Assembly: GCF_003443875.1 (NCBI RefSeq)
Contig: NZ_CP027482.1
Location: 3,224,001-3,288,000 of the forward strand
DNA length: 64,000 nucleotides
Source: Aeromicrobium sp. A1-2
GTDB lineage: Bacteria; Actinomycetota; Actinomycetes; Propionibacteriales; Nocardioidaceae
Direction: 5' to 3'
A program made the position numbers and the translations under genes. Of this stretch, positions 16,042 to 25,312 are shown in pieces. Positions within the stretch are counted from its first letter, which is position 1, and each line of letters opens with the position of its first letter. The notes under the pieces were generated by a model. It saw nothing but the letters and a program-made list of their open reading frames with translations, had not been told where the DNA came from and did not search any database.

Positions 16042-16836
16042 GTGCAAAACGAACTCGGCCAACCTGTACTTGACGTTCAAGGAGTCGACTTCGTCCGGGA
16101 CGGCTTGGTTCTGCTCGGTGGGGTGAATCTGACGGTTCGGAGTCAGGAGCAATGGGCCCTGATAGGGCCGAATGGTGCCGGCAAGACGACGTTGCTCAAC
16201 CTGTGCGGCGCGGTCAACCATCCGACCCGCGGCACAGTTCACGTCCTCGGCAAACAGCTCGGCCGCGTCGATATTCGTGAGCTTCGGCGGGACATCGGTT
16301 TCGTCAACCCGCGGCATGCGCTGAACTCCAACCTCTCGGTCGAGGATGTCGTGCTGACGGGCGCGACCGGCACGATCGAGACCCTGCCTCGCTGGACACC
16401 GAGTGAGGCCGAGAGGGATCGAGCTGCTCTGTTGATGAAGCAGTTCGGCGTCGACGCCGCGAGCTCGCCGCACTGGTTCACGATGTCGCAGGGCGAGCGC
16501 GGTCGCACCCTGATCGCCCGGGCGCTGATGCCCGATCCACCGCTGCTCCTGCTGGACGAACCATGCACCGGTCTCGACGTCGCCGCTCGCGAGCAGTTTC
16601 TTGCGACGCTGGACGAGCTGCGACGCTCGCACCCCGAAACCTCGACGGTGATGGTGACACACCACTTCGAAGAACTCCCACGCACCACGACGCACGCGGC
16701 CCTCATTCGCGGTGGAAAGGTCGTCGCGGCCGGTCACGTCGACGACGTCCTGACCACCAGCCTGGTCAGCGAGTGCTTCGACCACCCGATTCGCATCTCA
16801 CGCGCGGACGGCCGGTGGGCTGCTACAGCAGGCTGA
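16042..16836 (+). CDS. ABC transporter ATP-binding protein (single-domain)
   Basis: A 264-residue ABC ATPase: Walker A GPNGAGKTT near residue 40, signature MSQGERGR near 150, Walker B LLLLDEP near 175, and the H-loop TVMVTHHFEE. The pattern resembles YlmA/ModF-type orphan ATPases that lack a cognate permease gene; no permease is adjacent. The GTG at 16042 lies 7 nt after TAGGAT, a leaderless start; the frame extends upstream but without family-like sequence. A mobile-island passenger or a housekeeping ATPase; substrate unknown. Confidence 0.88.
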   Translation: MQNELGQPVLDVQGVDFVRDGLVLLGGVNLTVRSQEQWALIGPNGAGKTTLLNLCGAVNHPTRGTVHVLGKQLGRVDIRELRRDIGFVNPRHALNSNLSVEDVVLTGATGTIETLPRWTPSEAERDRAALLMKQFGVDAASSPHWFTMSQGERGRTLIARALMPDPPLLLLDEPCTGLDVAAREQFLATLDELRRSHPETSTVMVTHHFEELPRTTTHAALIRGGKVVAAGHVDDVLTTSLVSECFDHPIRISRADGRWAATAG

Positions 16837-16956
16837 CCGCATCCTGCAACGGCACGACGACCTTCTGCACATCGAAGTGCAGGGGGTGTCGAACCGGCAG
16901 ATCCAGCACCTCGACACCGCCCTGAGCCGGACACGTGGAGCGACGGTGCAGGTACG

Positions 16957-17634
16957 TCATTGCGCTTGTGCCGCGGCGGCCGCGGCTCGCTCCACCCACC
17001 TCGGAGTGTCTCCGTAGCGTTGGTTCGGCACGAGCATGCCTTCGGCGCAACACTCGATCAGCTGCGTCATCCGGCGGGCGCGGGTGGCCTCCTGCTTGGC
17101 GGAGGTCACCCAGACGGCGCAGACCTTGCGGTAGGTCGCGGTCGAGGCTTGCCAGAAGGCCGTGGCCGCCGGTGATCCGGCCAGTGCCTCGGCGTACGAG
17201 TCCGGCAGTCCGGCCCAAGGTCGCTCGTGGCTGTACGGCGCCTCCTCGCGGCTGCGCTGCTCCCAGATCGCCAACCCGCTCGGTTGCATCCGCCCCTCGG
17301 CCCGCAGCCTCTCGACAAGAGCGAGATTGACCCGGCTCCAGTGGGACGTCTTCTTGCGAGGGGTCCAGCGCTGCCGCCGGGACTCCTCGTCGATGCGCTG
17401 CGCGACTGAGTCGATCCATCCCCAGCACAGCGCCTCGACAACCGCTTGCTCCCAGGTCAGGCCCCGATCCGCCACGCCCTTCTTGTTCAAGCCCATCCAC
17501 AGCACAGTCTCGGTGTCGTGGTGCAGTGCCAGCCAGGCACCGAACTCCTCGGGGCTGTCGAAGAACCGCGCGGGCCGCTCGGGTGAGCCGCCCATCCGAC
17601 CCGGAGTCTCGGGCCCTGCCTGTTGACCTGTCAT
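16957..17634 (-). CDS. YdeI/OmpD-associated family protein
   Basis: A 225-residue protein with the family pattern: FFDSPEEFGAWLALHHDTE at the start, VLWMGLNKKG, EALCWGWIDS, then RRQRWTPRKKTSHWSRVNLA and AKQEATRARRMTQLIE near the end. The family (DUF1801/YdeI-like) has no settled biochemical role; some members are linked to bacteriocin or peptide resistance. Start at ATG 17634; a later methionine before GGSPERP is possible. It is convergent with the ABC gene. A frameshifted fragment of a relative lies 1.2 kb away at 15629-15753. Confidence 0.88.
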   Translation of the reverse strand: MTGQQAGPETPGRMGGSPERPARFFDSPEEFGAWLALHHDTETVLWMGLNKKGVADRGLTWEQAVVEALCWGWIDSVAQRIDEESRRQRWTPRKKTSHWSRVNLALVERLRAEGRMQPSGLAIWEQRSREEAPYSHERPWAGLPDSYAEALAGSPAATAFWQASTATYRKVCAVWVTSAKQEATRARRMTQLIECCAEGMLVPNQRYGDTPRWVERAAAAAAQAQ

Positions 17635-17723
17635 GCACCGATTGTGCCGCCAGGCACCGACACCAACAGAGCCGAAGAGATGAACTGGGTCCGGCCGAGG
17701 GTGGCCGGCCCCGTGCGCATCAG

Positions 17724-18533
17724 TCAGGCGACGCGCGCGGCCGAGTCCGTCGCTGCTGCCACGGTCTGGTCGATGACCCGGACGATCAGCTCCGGATCGT
17801 CGATCATCGGCACGTGGCCGCAATGCGGGAGCGCGACGTGCTGCGCCTCGGGCAGGCGTTCCTGCGCGATCGCCGAGGAGCTGTACGGCAGGATCAGGTC
17901 GCGGGTGCCCCAGGCAATGGTCGTCGGCACTGCGAGGCGCTGGTGAAAGGCGTAGCGGATGCCCGAGACGATCGTCCGTTCGAAGCCCGTGCAGTTCTTG
18001 AGCGCGAGGGCGTCGCCGTAGACCTGCTCGGGGGTGAAGCGCTGGGGGCGCGTGTAGAGCGAGCCGCCGGCGAGTCTGCGGCCCCAGGCCCGGTTCGACG
18101 TGAATCGCAGTGCACCCGCAGGCAGCAGGCTGCTGACCCGCAGCATGATCAGGAGCACGAAGGTCTGCAGCTTGTTGACGATGCCGAAGAATCCGGCCGG
18201 GCTCAGCGCGGTGACCGATCGGGCCAGGTTGCGAGCGCCGAGCTCGAGCGCGATCGCACCACCCAGCGAGTTGCCGACGACGTGCGGTCGGTCGATGCCC
18301 CATGCGGCGAAGTTGGCGGCCAGGTTGTCGCAGGCGCCGTGCATGTCGTACTTGATGCCCGCGGGGTACGCCGGGGACTCTCCGAAGCCTGCGAGGTCGA
18401 CCGCGATGACGTCGTACTTGGTCGCGAGCTGCTCGAAGACCGGGTCCCAGGCCTGCCGGCGATGCCCAATGCCGTGGATGAGCACGAGGGGCTCACCAGA
18501 ACCCTTGCGGGTATAGACGAGTTCGGAGTGCAT
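17724..18533 (-). CDS. Alpha/beta-fold hydrolase
   Basis: A 269-residue hydrolase. Oxyanion strand LVLIHGIGHRRQAW near residue 18, nucleophile elbow GNSLGG near residue 85, the acid in GTRDLILP, and histidine in PHCGHVPMID. The mid-region has a hydrophobic cap (LQTFVLLIMLRVSSLLP). GGAAGG seven nt upstream favours ATG 18533 over ATG 18548. It is divergent from the CoA-transferase/acyl-CoA dehydrogenase operon and shares its promoter region with the palindrome at 18615-18645, so an ester or lipid substrate connected with acyl-CoA breakdown is plausible. Confidence 0.9.
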   Translation of the reverse strand: MHSELVYTRKGSGEPLVLIHGIGHRRQAWDPVFEQLATKYDVIAVDLAGFGESPAYPAGIKYDMHGACDNLAANFAAWGIDRPHVVGNSLGGAIALELGARNLARSVTALSPAGFFGIVNKLQTFVLLIMLRVSSLLPAGALRFTSNRAWGRRLAGGSLYTRPQRFTPEQVYGDALALKNCTGFERTIVSGIRYAFHQRLAVPTTIAWGTRDLILPYSSSAIAQERLPEAQHVALPHCGHVPMIDDPELIVRVIDQTVAAATDSAARVA

Positions 18534-18614
18534 GTGGGGGCCTTCCATCGATCCGGGAACGTGACATTGATGATGACACATCCCCGTACTGTCGGTATGT
18601 GACGTCCTTCACTT

Positions 18615-18645
18615 GCGATCGTAACAGTGGAACTGTCACAATCGC
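18615..18645. promoter_or_regulatory. 31-bp interrupted palindrome at CoA-transferase promoter
   Basis: GCGAT-N4-ACAGT-N3-ACTGT-N4-ATCGC, exactly symmetric about 18630. Within it TRACA-N7-TGTCA followed by CAATCG (18622-18644) matches the element before the thiolase gene at 23971-23993. The -10-like CACAAT ends 6 nt before the GTG start, so a bound regulator would cover the promoter. Confidence 0.7.
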
Positions 18646-18648
18646 GCT

Positions 18649-19815
18649 GTGACCAATTCTTCGAACAAGCCGGCTGCGTCCGGACCACTCCACGGCGTGC
18701 GGGTGGTCGAGCTCGTTGGCATCGGCCCGGGCCCGTTCGCGGCGATGCTGCTGGCCGACCTCGGTGCCGACGTCATCCGGATCGACCGTCCCGGCGGCAA
18801 CGCGATGCAGGTCTCCCAGCCGGACAAGGACATTCTCGGGCGCGGCCGCCCGTCGGCGGCGGTCAACCTGAAGGATCCGCGTGGCGTCGAGCTCGTGCTC
18901 GACCTGATCGAGCAGGCCGACATCCTGATCGAGGGATTCCGCCCGGGCGTCACCGAGCGGTTGGGGCTCGGCCCGGAGGCGTGCCACGCCCGCAACCCCG
19001 CGCTGATCTACGGCCGGATGACGGGCTGGGGCCAGGACGGTCCGCTCGCGCTGACCGCCGGCCACGACATCAACTACATCTCGGTCGCCGGAGCGCTCGA
19101 CCCGATCGGTCGTGCCGGCGGACCGCCGCAGATCCCGCTCAACCTGGTCGGCGACTTCGCCGGCGGCTCGATGTACCTCGTGACCGGGGTGCTCGCCGCC
19201 CTGATGCACTCGCGTGCCACCGGCGAGGGGCAGATCGTGGACGCCGCGATCACCGACGGCGCGGCTCACCTGCTCGCGATGCCCATGACGATGCAGCAGA
19301 GCGGTGCCTGGAATCCCGAGCGCGGCACCAACCTGCTCGACTCCGGCGCCCCGTTCTACGACGTGTACGAGACCGCCGACGGGCGGTGGATGTCGGTCGG
19401 TGGGCTCGAGCCGCAGTTCTACGCCGCGATGGAGCAGGTGCTCGCGATCGACGACCTGCCCGATCGCTACGACCCGGCCCAGTGGCCGGCCCTGCGCGCG
19501 ATCCTCGCCGAAGCGTTCGCGACGAAGTCACAGGCCGAGTGGACCGCGCTGTTCGACGGGACCGACGCCTGTGTCGCACCGGTCGTGCCGATGCACGAGG
19601 CTGCGCAGCACCCGCACAACCTCGCGCGTGGCACGTACGTCGAGCACGAAGGTCTCGTGCAGGCTGCTCCGGCGCCGCGGTTCTCGCAGACACCCGCGAC
19701 CTTGACGACACCCCCGGCTCGAGCCGGCGCCAACACCACCGAGGCGTTGACCGCCTGGGGCATCACCGACATCGACCGGCTCATCTCAGACGGCGTCGCC
19801 GTCCAGGCCAACTGA
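18649..19815 (+). CDS. CaiB/BaiF-family CoA-transferase (alpha-methylacyl-CoA racemase-like)
   Basis: A 388-residue family III CoA-transferase/racemase. Landmarks: LHGVRVVELVGIGPGPFAAM at the start, LLADLGADVIRIDRPGG, the KDPRG segment, and Asp169 in NLVGDFAGGS, the position of the catalytic aspartate in this family. The RPG/PFA pattern is closer to alpha-methylacyl-CoA racemase (branched-chain or sterol side-chain oxidation) than to formyl-CoA transferase. The GTG start follows CACAAT by 6 nt (leaderless). The acyl-CoA dehydrogenase gene follows after 35 bp, so the pair likely forms an operon in lipid catabolism. Confidence 0.9.
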   Translation: MTNSSNKPAASGPLHGVRVVELVGIGPGPFAAMLLADLGADVIRIDRPGGNAMQVSQPDKDILGRGRPSAAVNLKDPRGVELVLDLIEQADILIEGFRPGVTERLGLGPEACHARNPALIYGRMTGWGQDGPLALTAGHDINYISVAGALDPIGRAGGPPQIPLNLVGDFAGGSMYLVTGVLAALMHSRATGEGQIVDAAITDGAAHLLAMPMTMQQSGAWNPERGTNLLDSGAPFYDVYETADGRWMSVGGLEPQFYAAMEQVLAIDDLPDRYDPAQWPALRAILAEAFATKSQAEWTALFDGTDACVAPVVPMHEAAQHPHNLARGTYVEHEGLVQAAPAPRFSQTPATLTTPPARAGANTTEALTAWGITDIDRLISDGVAVQAN

Positions 19816-19850
19816 CCACTCAACTCAACCGCACCAACAGAGGACAGACC

Positions 19851-20993
<1,143 letters not shown>

Positions 20994-21053
20994 CACCGCG
21001 TATCGTCCCCCTCGGACCTGCCGACGGCCGGACCGGGACGAGGGGGACGCCGC

Positions 21054-21683
21054 GTGGCGCTGCTGGAGGTACGGGGACTGTCACGGCGCTTCGGTGAGGT
21101 CGAGGTCTTCACGGGCCTGGACCTCGACGTCGCGGCCGGTGAGGCGGTGGCCCTGACGGGCCGCAACGGCGCCGGCAAGTCGACCGTGCTGCGATGCATC
21201 ACGGCTGCGGACCAGCCGACCGCCGGCACGATCGAGCTCGACGGCACGACGCTGGACGAACGTTCGCCGCTGATCCGCACGGCGCTGGCGGTCGTGATGG
21301 ACGACCTCGACTTCTTCCCCGATCTCAGCGTCGTGGAGCACCTGGACCTGTTCGCCCAGGCGCACCGGGTCGAGAACGCGCAGGAGGTCGTCGACGAGGT
21401 CCTGACCGAGGTCGGGCTCGTGGCGCAGTCCGGCCAGCTGCCCGGGACGCTGTCGTCGGGTCAGCGGCGACGGCTCGCGCTGGCGAGCGCGTTCGTGCGT
21501 CCGCGTCGCCTCTTGGTGCTCGACGAGCCCGAGCAGCGACTCGACGCCGCGGGCCTGGAGTGGCTCGCCGAGCGTCTGGTCCGTGAGAAGTCCGAGGGGC
21601 TTGCGATCCTGATGGCCAGCCATGACCCGCGCCTCGTGGAGACCGTCGCCGACCGGATCGTCGATCTCGGCACCCTGTCGTGA
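21054..21683 (+). CDS. ABC transporter ATP-binding protein
   Basis: A compact 209-residue ATPase: Walker A GRNGAGKST near residue 37, signature LSSGQRRRLALASAF near 137, Walker B LLVLDEP near 160, and H-loop MASHDPR. The GTG start at 21054 has AGGGGGA six nt upstream. Its stop overlaps the GTG of the following DUF6297 membrane gene (GTGA), so the two should make one transporter. The substrate is unknown; the family is found in actinobacteria and is sometimes near type VII or lipid genes. Confidence 0.9.
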   Translation: MALLEVRGLSRRFGEVEVFTGLDLDVAAGEAVALTGRNGAGKSTVLRCITAADQPTAGTIELDGTTLDERSPLIRTALAVVMDDLDFFPDLSVVEHLDLFAQAHRVENAQEVVDEVLTEVGLVAQSGQLPGTLSSGQRRRLALASAFVRPRRLLVLDEPEQRLDAAGLEWLAERLVREKSEGLAILMASHDPRLVETVADRIVDLGTLS

Positions 21684-23155
21684 GCGCGTCGGCCGAGGTC
21701 TGCGAGCTCCGCGGCGAGATCCGGCACTGGCGACGTAGTCGCGCCGACACGAGCCTGTACGAGGCGCTGTCTGACGCGTACATCGCGGTCTTCGCGGTCG
21801 TGCTGCTCGGTTCCATGACGATCAGCGCTGTGCTCAACGTGCGGCAGACGGCGGGCGACTCGTGCACCAGTGCCGGTTGCCTGGAGACCCGTGCGTTGCT
21901 GCCATGGCTCGTGGCGTTGACCGGTGTCCTGCTGGTGGTCGTCGCGGCGCGGATGTTCGGGCCGTTGTTCGTGTCACCGGCGGTGTCGTCGTGGCTGCTG
22001 CCGACGTGGGCGGACCGAGCGGCCCTCCTGCGACCCCGGCTGCTGCGGTCGGCGTTGCTGGCCGTCGCACTCGGCGCCGCGGTGGCACTGGGCGGCGCGT
22101 CCCTCGGGGGCTTCTCCGGGTCCGCCATCGTGCTGCTGACGCTGTCGGCGGGGCTGGCCGGGCTGGCGACGCTGTGCTTCGCGGCGAGCTCCCAGACCCG
22201 CGAGGACTCCGGCGCCCGCCTGCTGACCTGGGCTCTCGCTGCCGTGATCTGGCTCGGGCTGATGGTGCTGGCGCTCGGCCGTGGGCGGGTCACGTCCCCG
22301 CCGGACGGATCGCTCGCGTGGATCGTGGGTGTCGTCGCCGGTGGCCTCGCGGTCGTGCTGCTGCTGGCGCGCGTCGTGCGGCGGCTGGGAACCGTGCGTC
22401 GGGTCCACCTGCTGGCCGGCGGGGCACTCGCCCCGAGCCTGTCCGGAGCCCTCGCCGGGCTCGACCTCGCCCTCGCCTACGACGTGCTCCTCGCGCGCCG
22501 CTGGCGCAATCACCCGCCAGTGCGCTCGCGTCGGGGCGGTCCGGCGGGCGCCAAGGCGCTGGTGTGGCTCGACCTGGTGCGGGTCACCCGCAGCCCGCAC
22601 TCCCTCCTCCTGCTGGCGGCCGCTGTTGTGATTCCGTACGTCGCGGAGACGGCTGACCTCGGCGACGCCGTGCTGCTGGTTGCCTCGCTGACCGGGTTCG
22701 TCGCCGGACTCGGGCTGTGCTCGTCGCTGCGAGTCGTGGGCCGCACCCCCGGGCTGGCGCGCATGCTGCCTTTCCCTGACGCGACGACCCGAGCGGCAAC
22801 GATCGTCGTGCCGTCCGCCGCGATGATCGCTTACGGGCTGGCGACTGGTCCGGCGCTTCACGGCGCGACCGGCGCCTCGTGGGCCGTCACGTGGTACCTC
22901 GCGCTGGCGGTCGGCGGCTCCTCGACGGCCGCCGCGGTCCGTTGGGTCACGGGACGTCCACCGGACTACTCGCGGCCCCTCGTGTCGAGTCCGGCCGGAG
23001 CGATCCCGACCAACCTCTACGGCAGCGCGGTCCGTGGCTTCGACATCGCCCTGCTGACGATCGCGCCGGTGCTGATCTGGCCGACCGACAACGGCGCGCT
23101 CTTCTCGCTCGCCCTGAGCGGGATCACGCTGTCCTATCTGACGAGTCGCAAGTAG
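21680..23155 (+). CDS. DUF6297-type membrane protein (ABC transporter partner)
   Basis: A 491-residue polytopic protein with about a dozen hydrophobic segments, beginning with a short cytoplasmic stretch (RHWRRSRADTSLYEALSDAY) and a first helix at residues about 35-52. Charged loops such as RRWRNHPPVRSRRGG separate two halves. The sequence corresponds to the actinobacterial DUF6297 family as I remember it, which accompanies ABC ATPases. It overlaps the ATPase gene by 4 bp and ends two bp before the convergent MerR gene. Probable exporter permease; cargo unknown. Confidence 0.82.
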   Translation: MSASAEVCELRGEIRHWRRSRADTSLYEALSDAYIAVFAVVLLGSMTISAVLNVRQTAGDSCTSAGCLETRALLPWLVALTGVLLVVVAARMFGPLFVSPAVSSWLLPTWADRAALLRPRLLRSALLAVALGAAVALGGASLGGFSGSAIVLLTLSAGLAGLATLCFAASSQTREDSGARLLTWALAAVIWLGLMVLALGRGRVTSPPDGSLAWIVGVVAGGLAVVLLLARVVRRLGTVRRVHLLAGGALAPSLSGALAGLDLALAYDVLLARRWRNHPPVRSRRGGPAGAKALVWLDLVRVTRSPHSLLLLAAAVVIPYVAETADLGDAVLLVASLTGFVAGLGLCSSLRVVGRTPGLARMLPFPDATTRAATIVVPSAAMIAYGLATGPALHGATGASWAVTWYLALAVGGSSTAAAVRWVTGRPPDYSRPLVSSPAGAIPTNLYGSAVRGFDIALLTIAPVLIWPTDNGALFSLALSGITLSYLTSRK

Positions 23156-23156
23156 G

Positions 23157-23873
23157 TCAGGTGCGGCGACGGACCGTCTCGCGCTTGGCCTCGTCGACCG
23201 ACGACTCGTAGGCCGAGACAAGTGCCTGGATCGTCAGCGGCTTGAACCGCTCGATCATCGAGGTGATCGCCTCGGGGGGCTGGCCTGATGACTTCAGGTG
23301 CGGCCACACGGCGGTGCGGAACAGCTCGGTCAGGGCGACCGCCATGGCGTGGCCGTGCTCGGTGATGATGCGCCGGGCCGCCAAAGCCGCCTCGGTCGGC
23401 AGTCCGACGTCGAGGAACTGGATGCCGACCGCAAGGTGGGCCGGCGCGACCTGGAAGACGTCCTCGACCGGCGTCGGCTCGATGACACCCAGCGCGACCA
23501 GCAGCTCCAGGTCGTCGTCGGAGAGTGCGCGACCTGATCGGGTCTCGAGCTCGGGCCGGGTCACGGTCTCGGGCAGGTCCGGCATCCACGGTGCGAGCAG
23601 CGTGCGGTGCATCGCTACCTGCTCGGGCGTCGCGTCAGCGGGGATGTTCTCGAGGTACCCCTCGATCGCCGAGAGAGTGAAGCCGTGCGCCTGGAGCTCG
23701 CGGACGAGCTCGAGCCGGGCCAGGTGATCGGGGCCGTAGTAGCCGTTGCGACCCTCGCGACGTGGCGGCGGAATCAGTCCACGACCGGCGTAGAAGCGCA
23801 CGGTCCGGACCGTCATGCCGACGCGCGACGACAGCTGCTCGACGCTCATCGTCTCGATCGGCACGGGGTTCAT
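23157..23873 (-). CDS. MerR-family regulator, probable regulator of fatty-acid oxidation genes
   Basis: A 238-residue protein. The N-terminal MerR winged helix is clear (MSVEQLSSRVGMTVRTVRFY, then GRGLIPPPRREGRNGYYG). The long C-terminal part has no cysteine metal site, so the ligand is more likely organic, perhaps an acyl-CoA. ATG 23873 follows CATAGT by 7 nt (leaderless); a second in-frame ATG at 23849 exists. It is divergent from fadA. Identical 12-bp elements in opposite orientation sit before each gene, and a related site precedes the CoA-transferase operon, suggesting one regulon (inference). Confidence 0.88.
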   Translation of the reverse strand: MNPVPIETMSVEQLSSRVGMTVRTVRFYAGRGLIPPPRREGRNGYYGPDHLARLELVRELQAHGFTLSAIEGYLENIPADATPEQVAMHRTLLAPWMPDLPETVTRPELETRSGRALSDDDLELLVALGVIEPTPVEDVFQVAPAHLAVGIQFLDVGLPTEAALAARRIITEHGHAMAVALTELFRTAVWPHLKSSGQPPEAITSMIERFKPLTIQALVSAYESSVDEAKRETVRRRT

Positions 23874-23888
23874 GGTGCTGACTATGCC

Positions 23889-23900
23889 ACCAACACTGTC
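23889..23900. promoter_or_regulatory. MerR-gene side regulatory element
   Basis: ACCAACACTGTC, the exact reverse complement of the element at 23972-23983 before fadA. Lies 16 bp upstream of the MerR start, so probably autoregulatory. Confidence 0.6.
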
Positions 23901-23970
23901 GAGGTTGCCTGTAGCGGCTGCGGGCCGATGTGGTGGCGTGACGTGGGCCACAGGGGCTGCCCTACCACTT

Positions 23971-23987
23971 TGACAGTGTTGGTGTCA
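23971..23987. promoter_or_regulatory. fadA promoter operator
   Basis: TGACA-N7-TGTCA, overlapping a TTGACA -35 box (23970-23975) with a plausible -10 GAAGAT 17 bp on. The element plus the following CAATCG matches the site at the CoA-transferase promoter (18622-18644). Confidence 0.65.
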
Positions 23988-24046
23988 CAATCGAAGATGT
24001 CACTTTGGTGGCACGCCGTTCACCTGAATCTTGTGAGGACACAGCA

Positions 24047-25264
24047 ATGACCGAGGCCTTTGTCTACGACGCCATCCGCACCCCCCGTGGTCGCGGCAAG
24101 AAGTCCGGATCGCTCTACGAGGTCAAGCCGATCTCGCTCGTGACCGGACTGATCGACGAGATGCGCACGCGCAACCCCACGCTCGACACGGACGGCATCG
24201 AGGATCTGATCCTCGGCTGCGTCTCCCCGGTCGGCGACCAGGGCTCCGACATCGCCAAGACCGCTGCACTCGCCGCTGGCCTGCCCGACACCGTTGCCGG
24301 CGTCCAGCTCAACCGTTTCTGCGCCTCGGGTCTGGAGGCCGTCAACCAGGCCTCGGCGCGCGTGCGCTCGGGCTGGGAGGACCTCCTGCTCGCTGGCGGC
24401 GTCGAGTCCATGAGCCGCGTGCCCATGGCATCGGACGGTGGAGCCTGGGCGATGGATCCCCAGACCGCGTTCGACACCGACTTCGTGCCGCAGGGCATCG
24501 GCGCCGACCTGATCGCCACGATGGAGGGCTACAGCCGCACCGACGTCGACACGTTCGCCGCCGAGTCGCAGGCCCGTGCTGCCAAGGCGATCGCCAACGG
24601 CTACTTCAACAAGTCGGTCATCCCGGTCCGCGACGCCTCGGGCCTGACGATCCTCGACCACGACGAGTTCGTCCGCGAGGGCACGACCGTCGAGAGCCTC
24701 GCCAAGCTGCCCGCCTCGTTCGCCCAGATCGGCGAGCAGGGTGGATTCGACTCGGTCGCACTGGAGAAGTACCACGAGGTCGAGCGGATCAACCACGTCC
24801 ACCACGCCGGCAACAGCTCGGGCATCGTCGATGGCGCGGCCCTCGTGCTGATCGGCTCGGAGGCAGCCGGTGAGCGCAATGGCCTCAAGCCCCGTGCCCG
24901 CATCATGTCGGCCGCGGTTTCCGGGTCCGATCCGACGATCATGCTGACGGGCCCCGGACCGGCCAGCCTCAAGGCACTCGAGCGCGCCGGACTCAGCGTC
25001 GGCGACATCGACCTGTTGGAGATCAACGAGGCCTTCGCCGCGGTCGCACTGCGACTCATGAAGGATCTCGGCGGCTTCCCGCACGATCAGACCAACGTCA
25101 ACGGCGGATCGATCGCGATGGGCCACCCGCTCGGCGCGACCGGCGCGATGATCCTCGGCACCCTGATCGACGAGCTCGAGCGTCGTGACCAGCGCTACGG
25201 CCTGGCCACCCTCTGTGTCGGCGGCGGCATGGGTATCGCCACCGTTGTCGAGCGCCTCAGCTGA
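24047..25264 (+). CDS. fadA: Acetyl-CoA C-acyltransferase (thiolase)
   Basis: A 405-residue thiolase that cleaves 3-ketoacyl-CoA in the last step of beta-oxidation. Catalytic residues visible: nucleophile Cys92 in [12 protein letters not shown], His360 in GHPLGATGA, and Cys390 in [19 protein letters not shown] and [12 protein letters not shown] are family blocks. GAGGA seven nt before the ATG. The multifunctional FadB gene follows after 48 bp, giving the usual fadA-fadB trifunctional set, here in the order A-B. Controlled through the operator at 23971-23987. Confidence 0.95.
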   Translation: MTEAFVYDAIRTPRGRGKKSGSLYEVKPISLVTGLIDEMRTRNPTLDTDGIEDLILGCVSPVGDQGSDIAKTAALAAGLPDTVAGVQLNRFCASGLEAVNQASARVRSGWEDLLLAGGVESMSRVPMASDGGAWAMDPQTAFDTDFVPQGIGADLIATMEGYSRTDVDTFAAESQARAAKAIANGYFNKSVIPVRDASGLTILDHDEFVREGTTVESLAKLPASFAQIGEQGGFDSVALEKYHEVERINHVHHAGNSSGIVDGAALVLIGSEAAGERNGLKPRARIMSAAVSGSDPTIMLTGPGPASLKALERAGLSVGDIDLLEINEAFAAVALRLMKDLGGFPHDQTNVNGGSIAMGHPLGATGAMILGTLIDELERRDQRYGLATLCVGGGMGIATVVERLS

Positions 25265-25312
25265 TCGTCCCTCCACCTCCGTTTTCACAAACTTTGCAGA
25301 AAGTACTCACAC

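Noticed and set aside
24020..25288. 422-codon minus-strand frame opposite fadA
   Set aside because: Shadow of the thiolase, which has all three catalytic residues on the plus strand.
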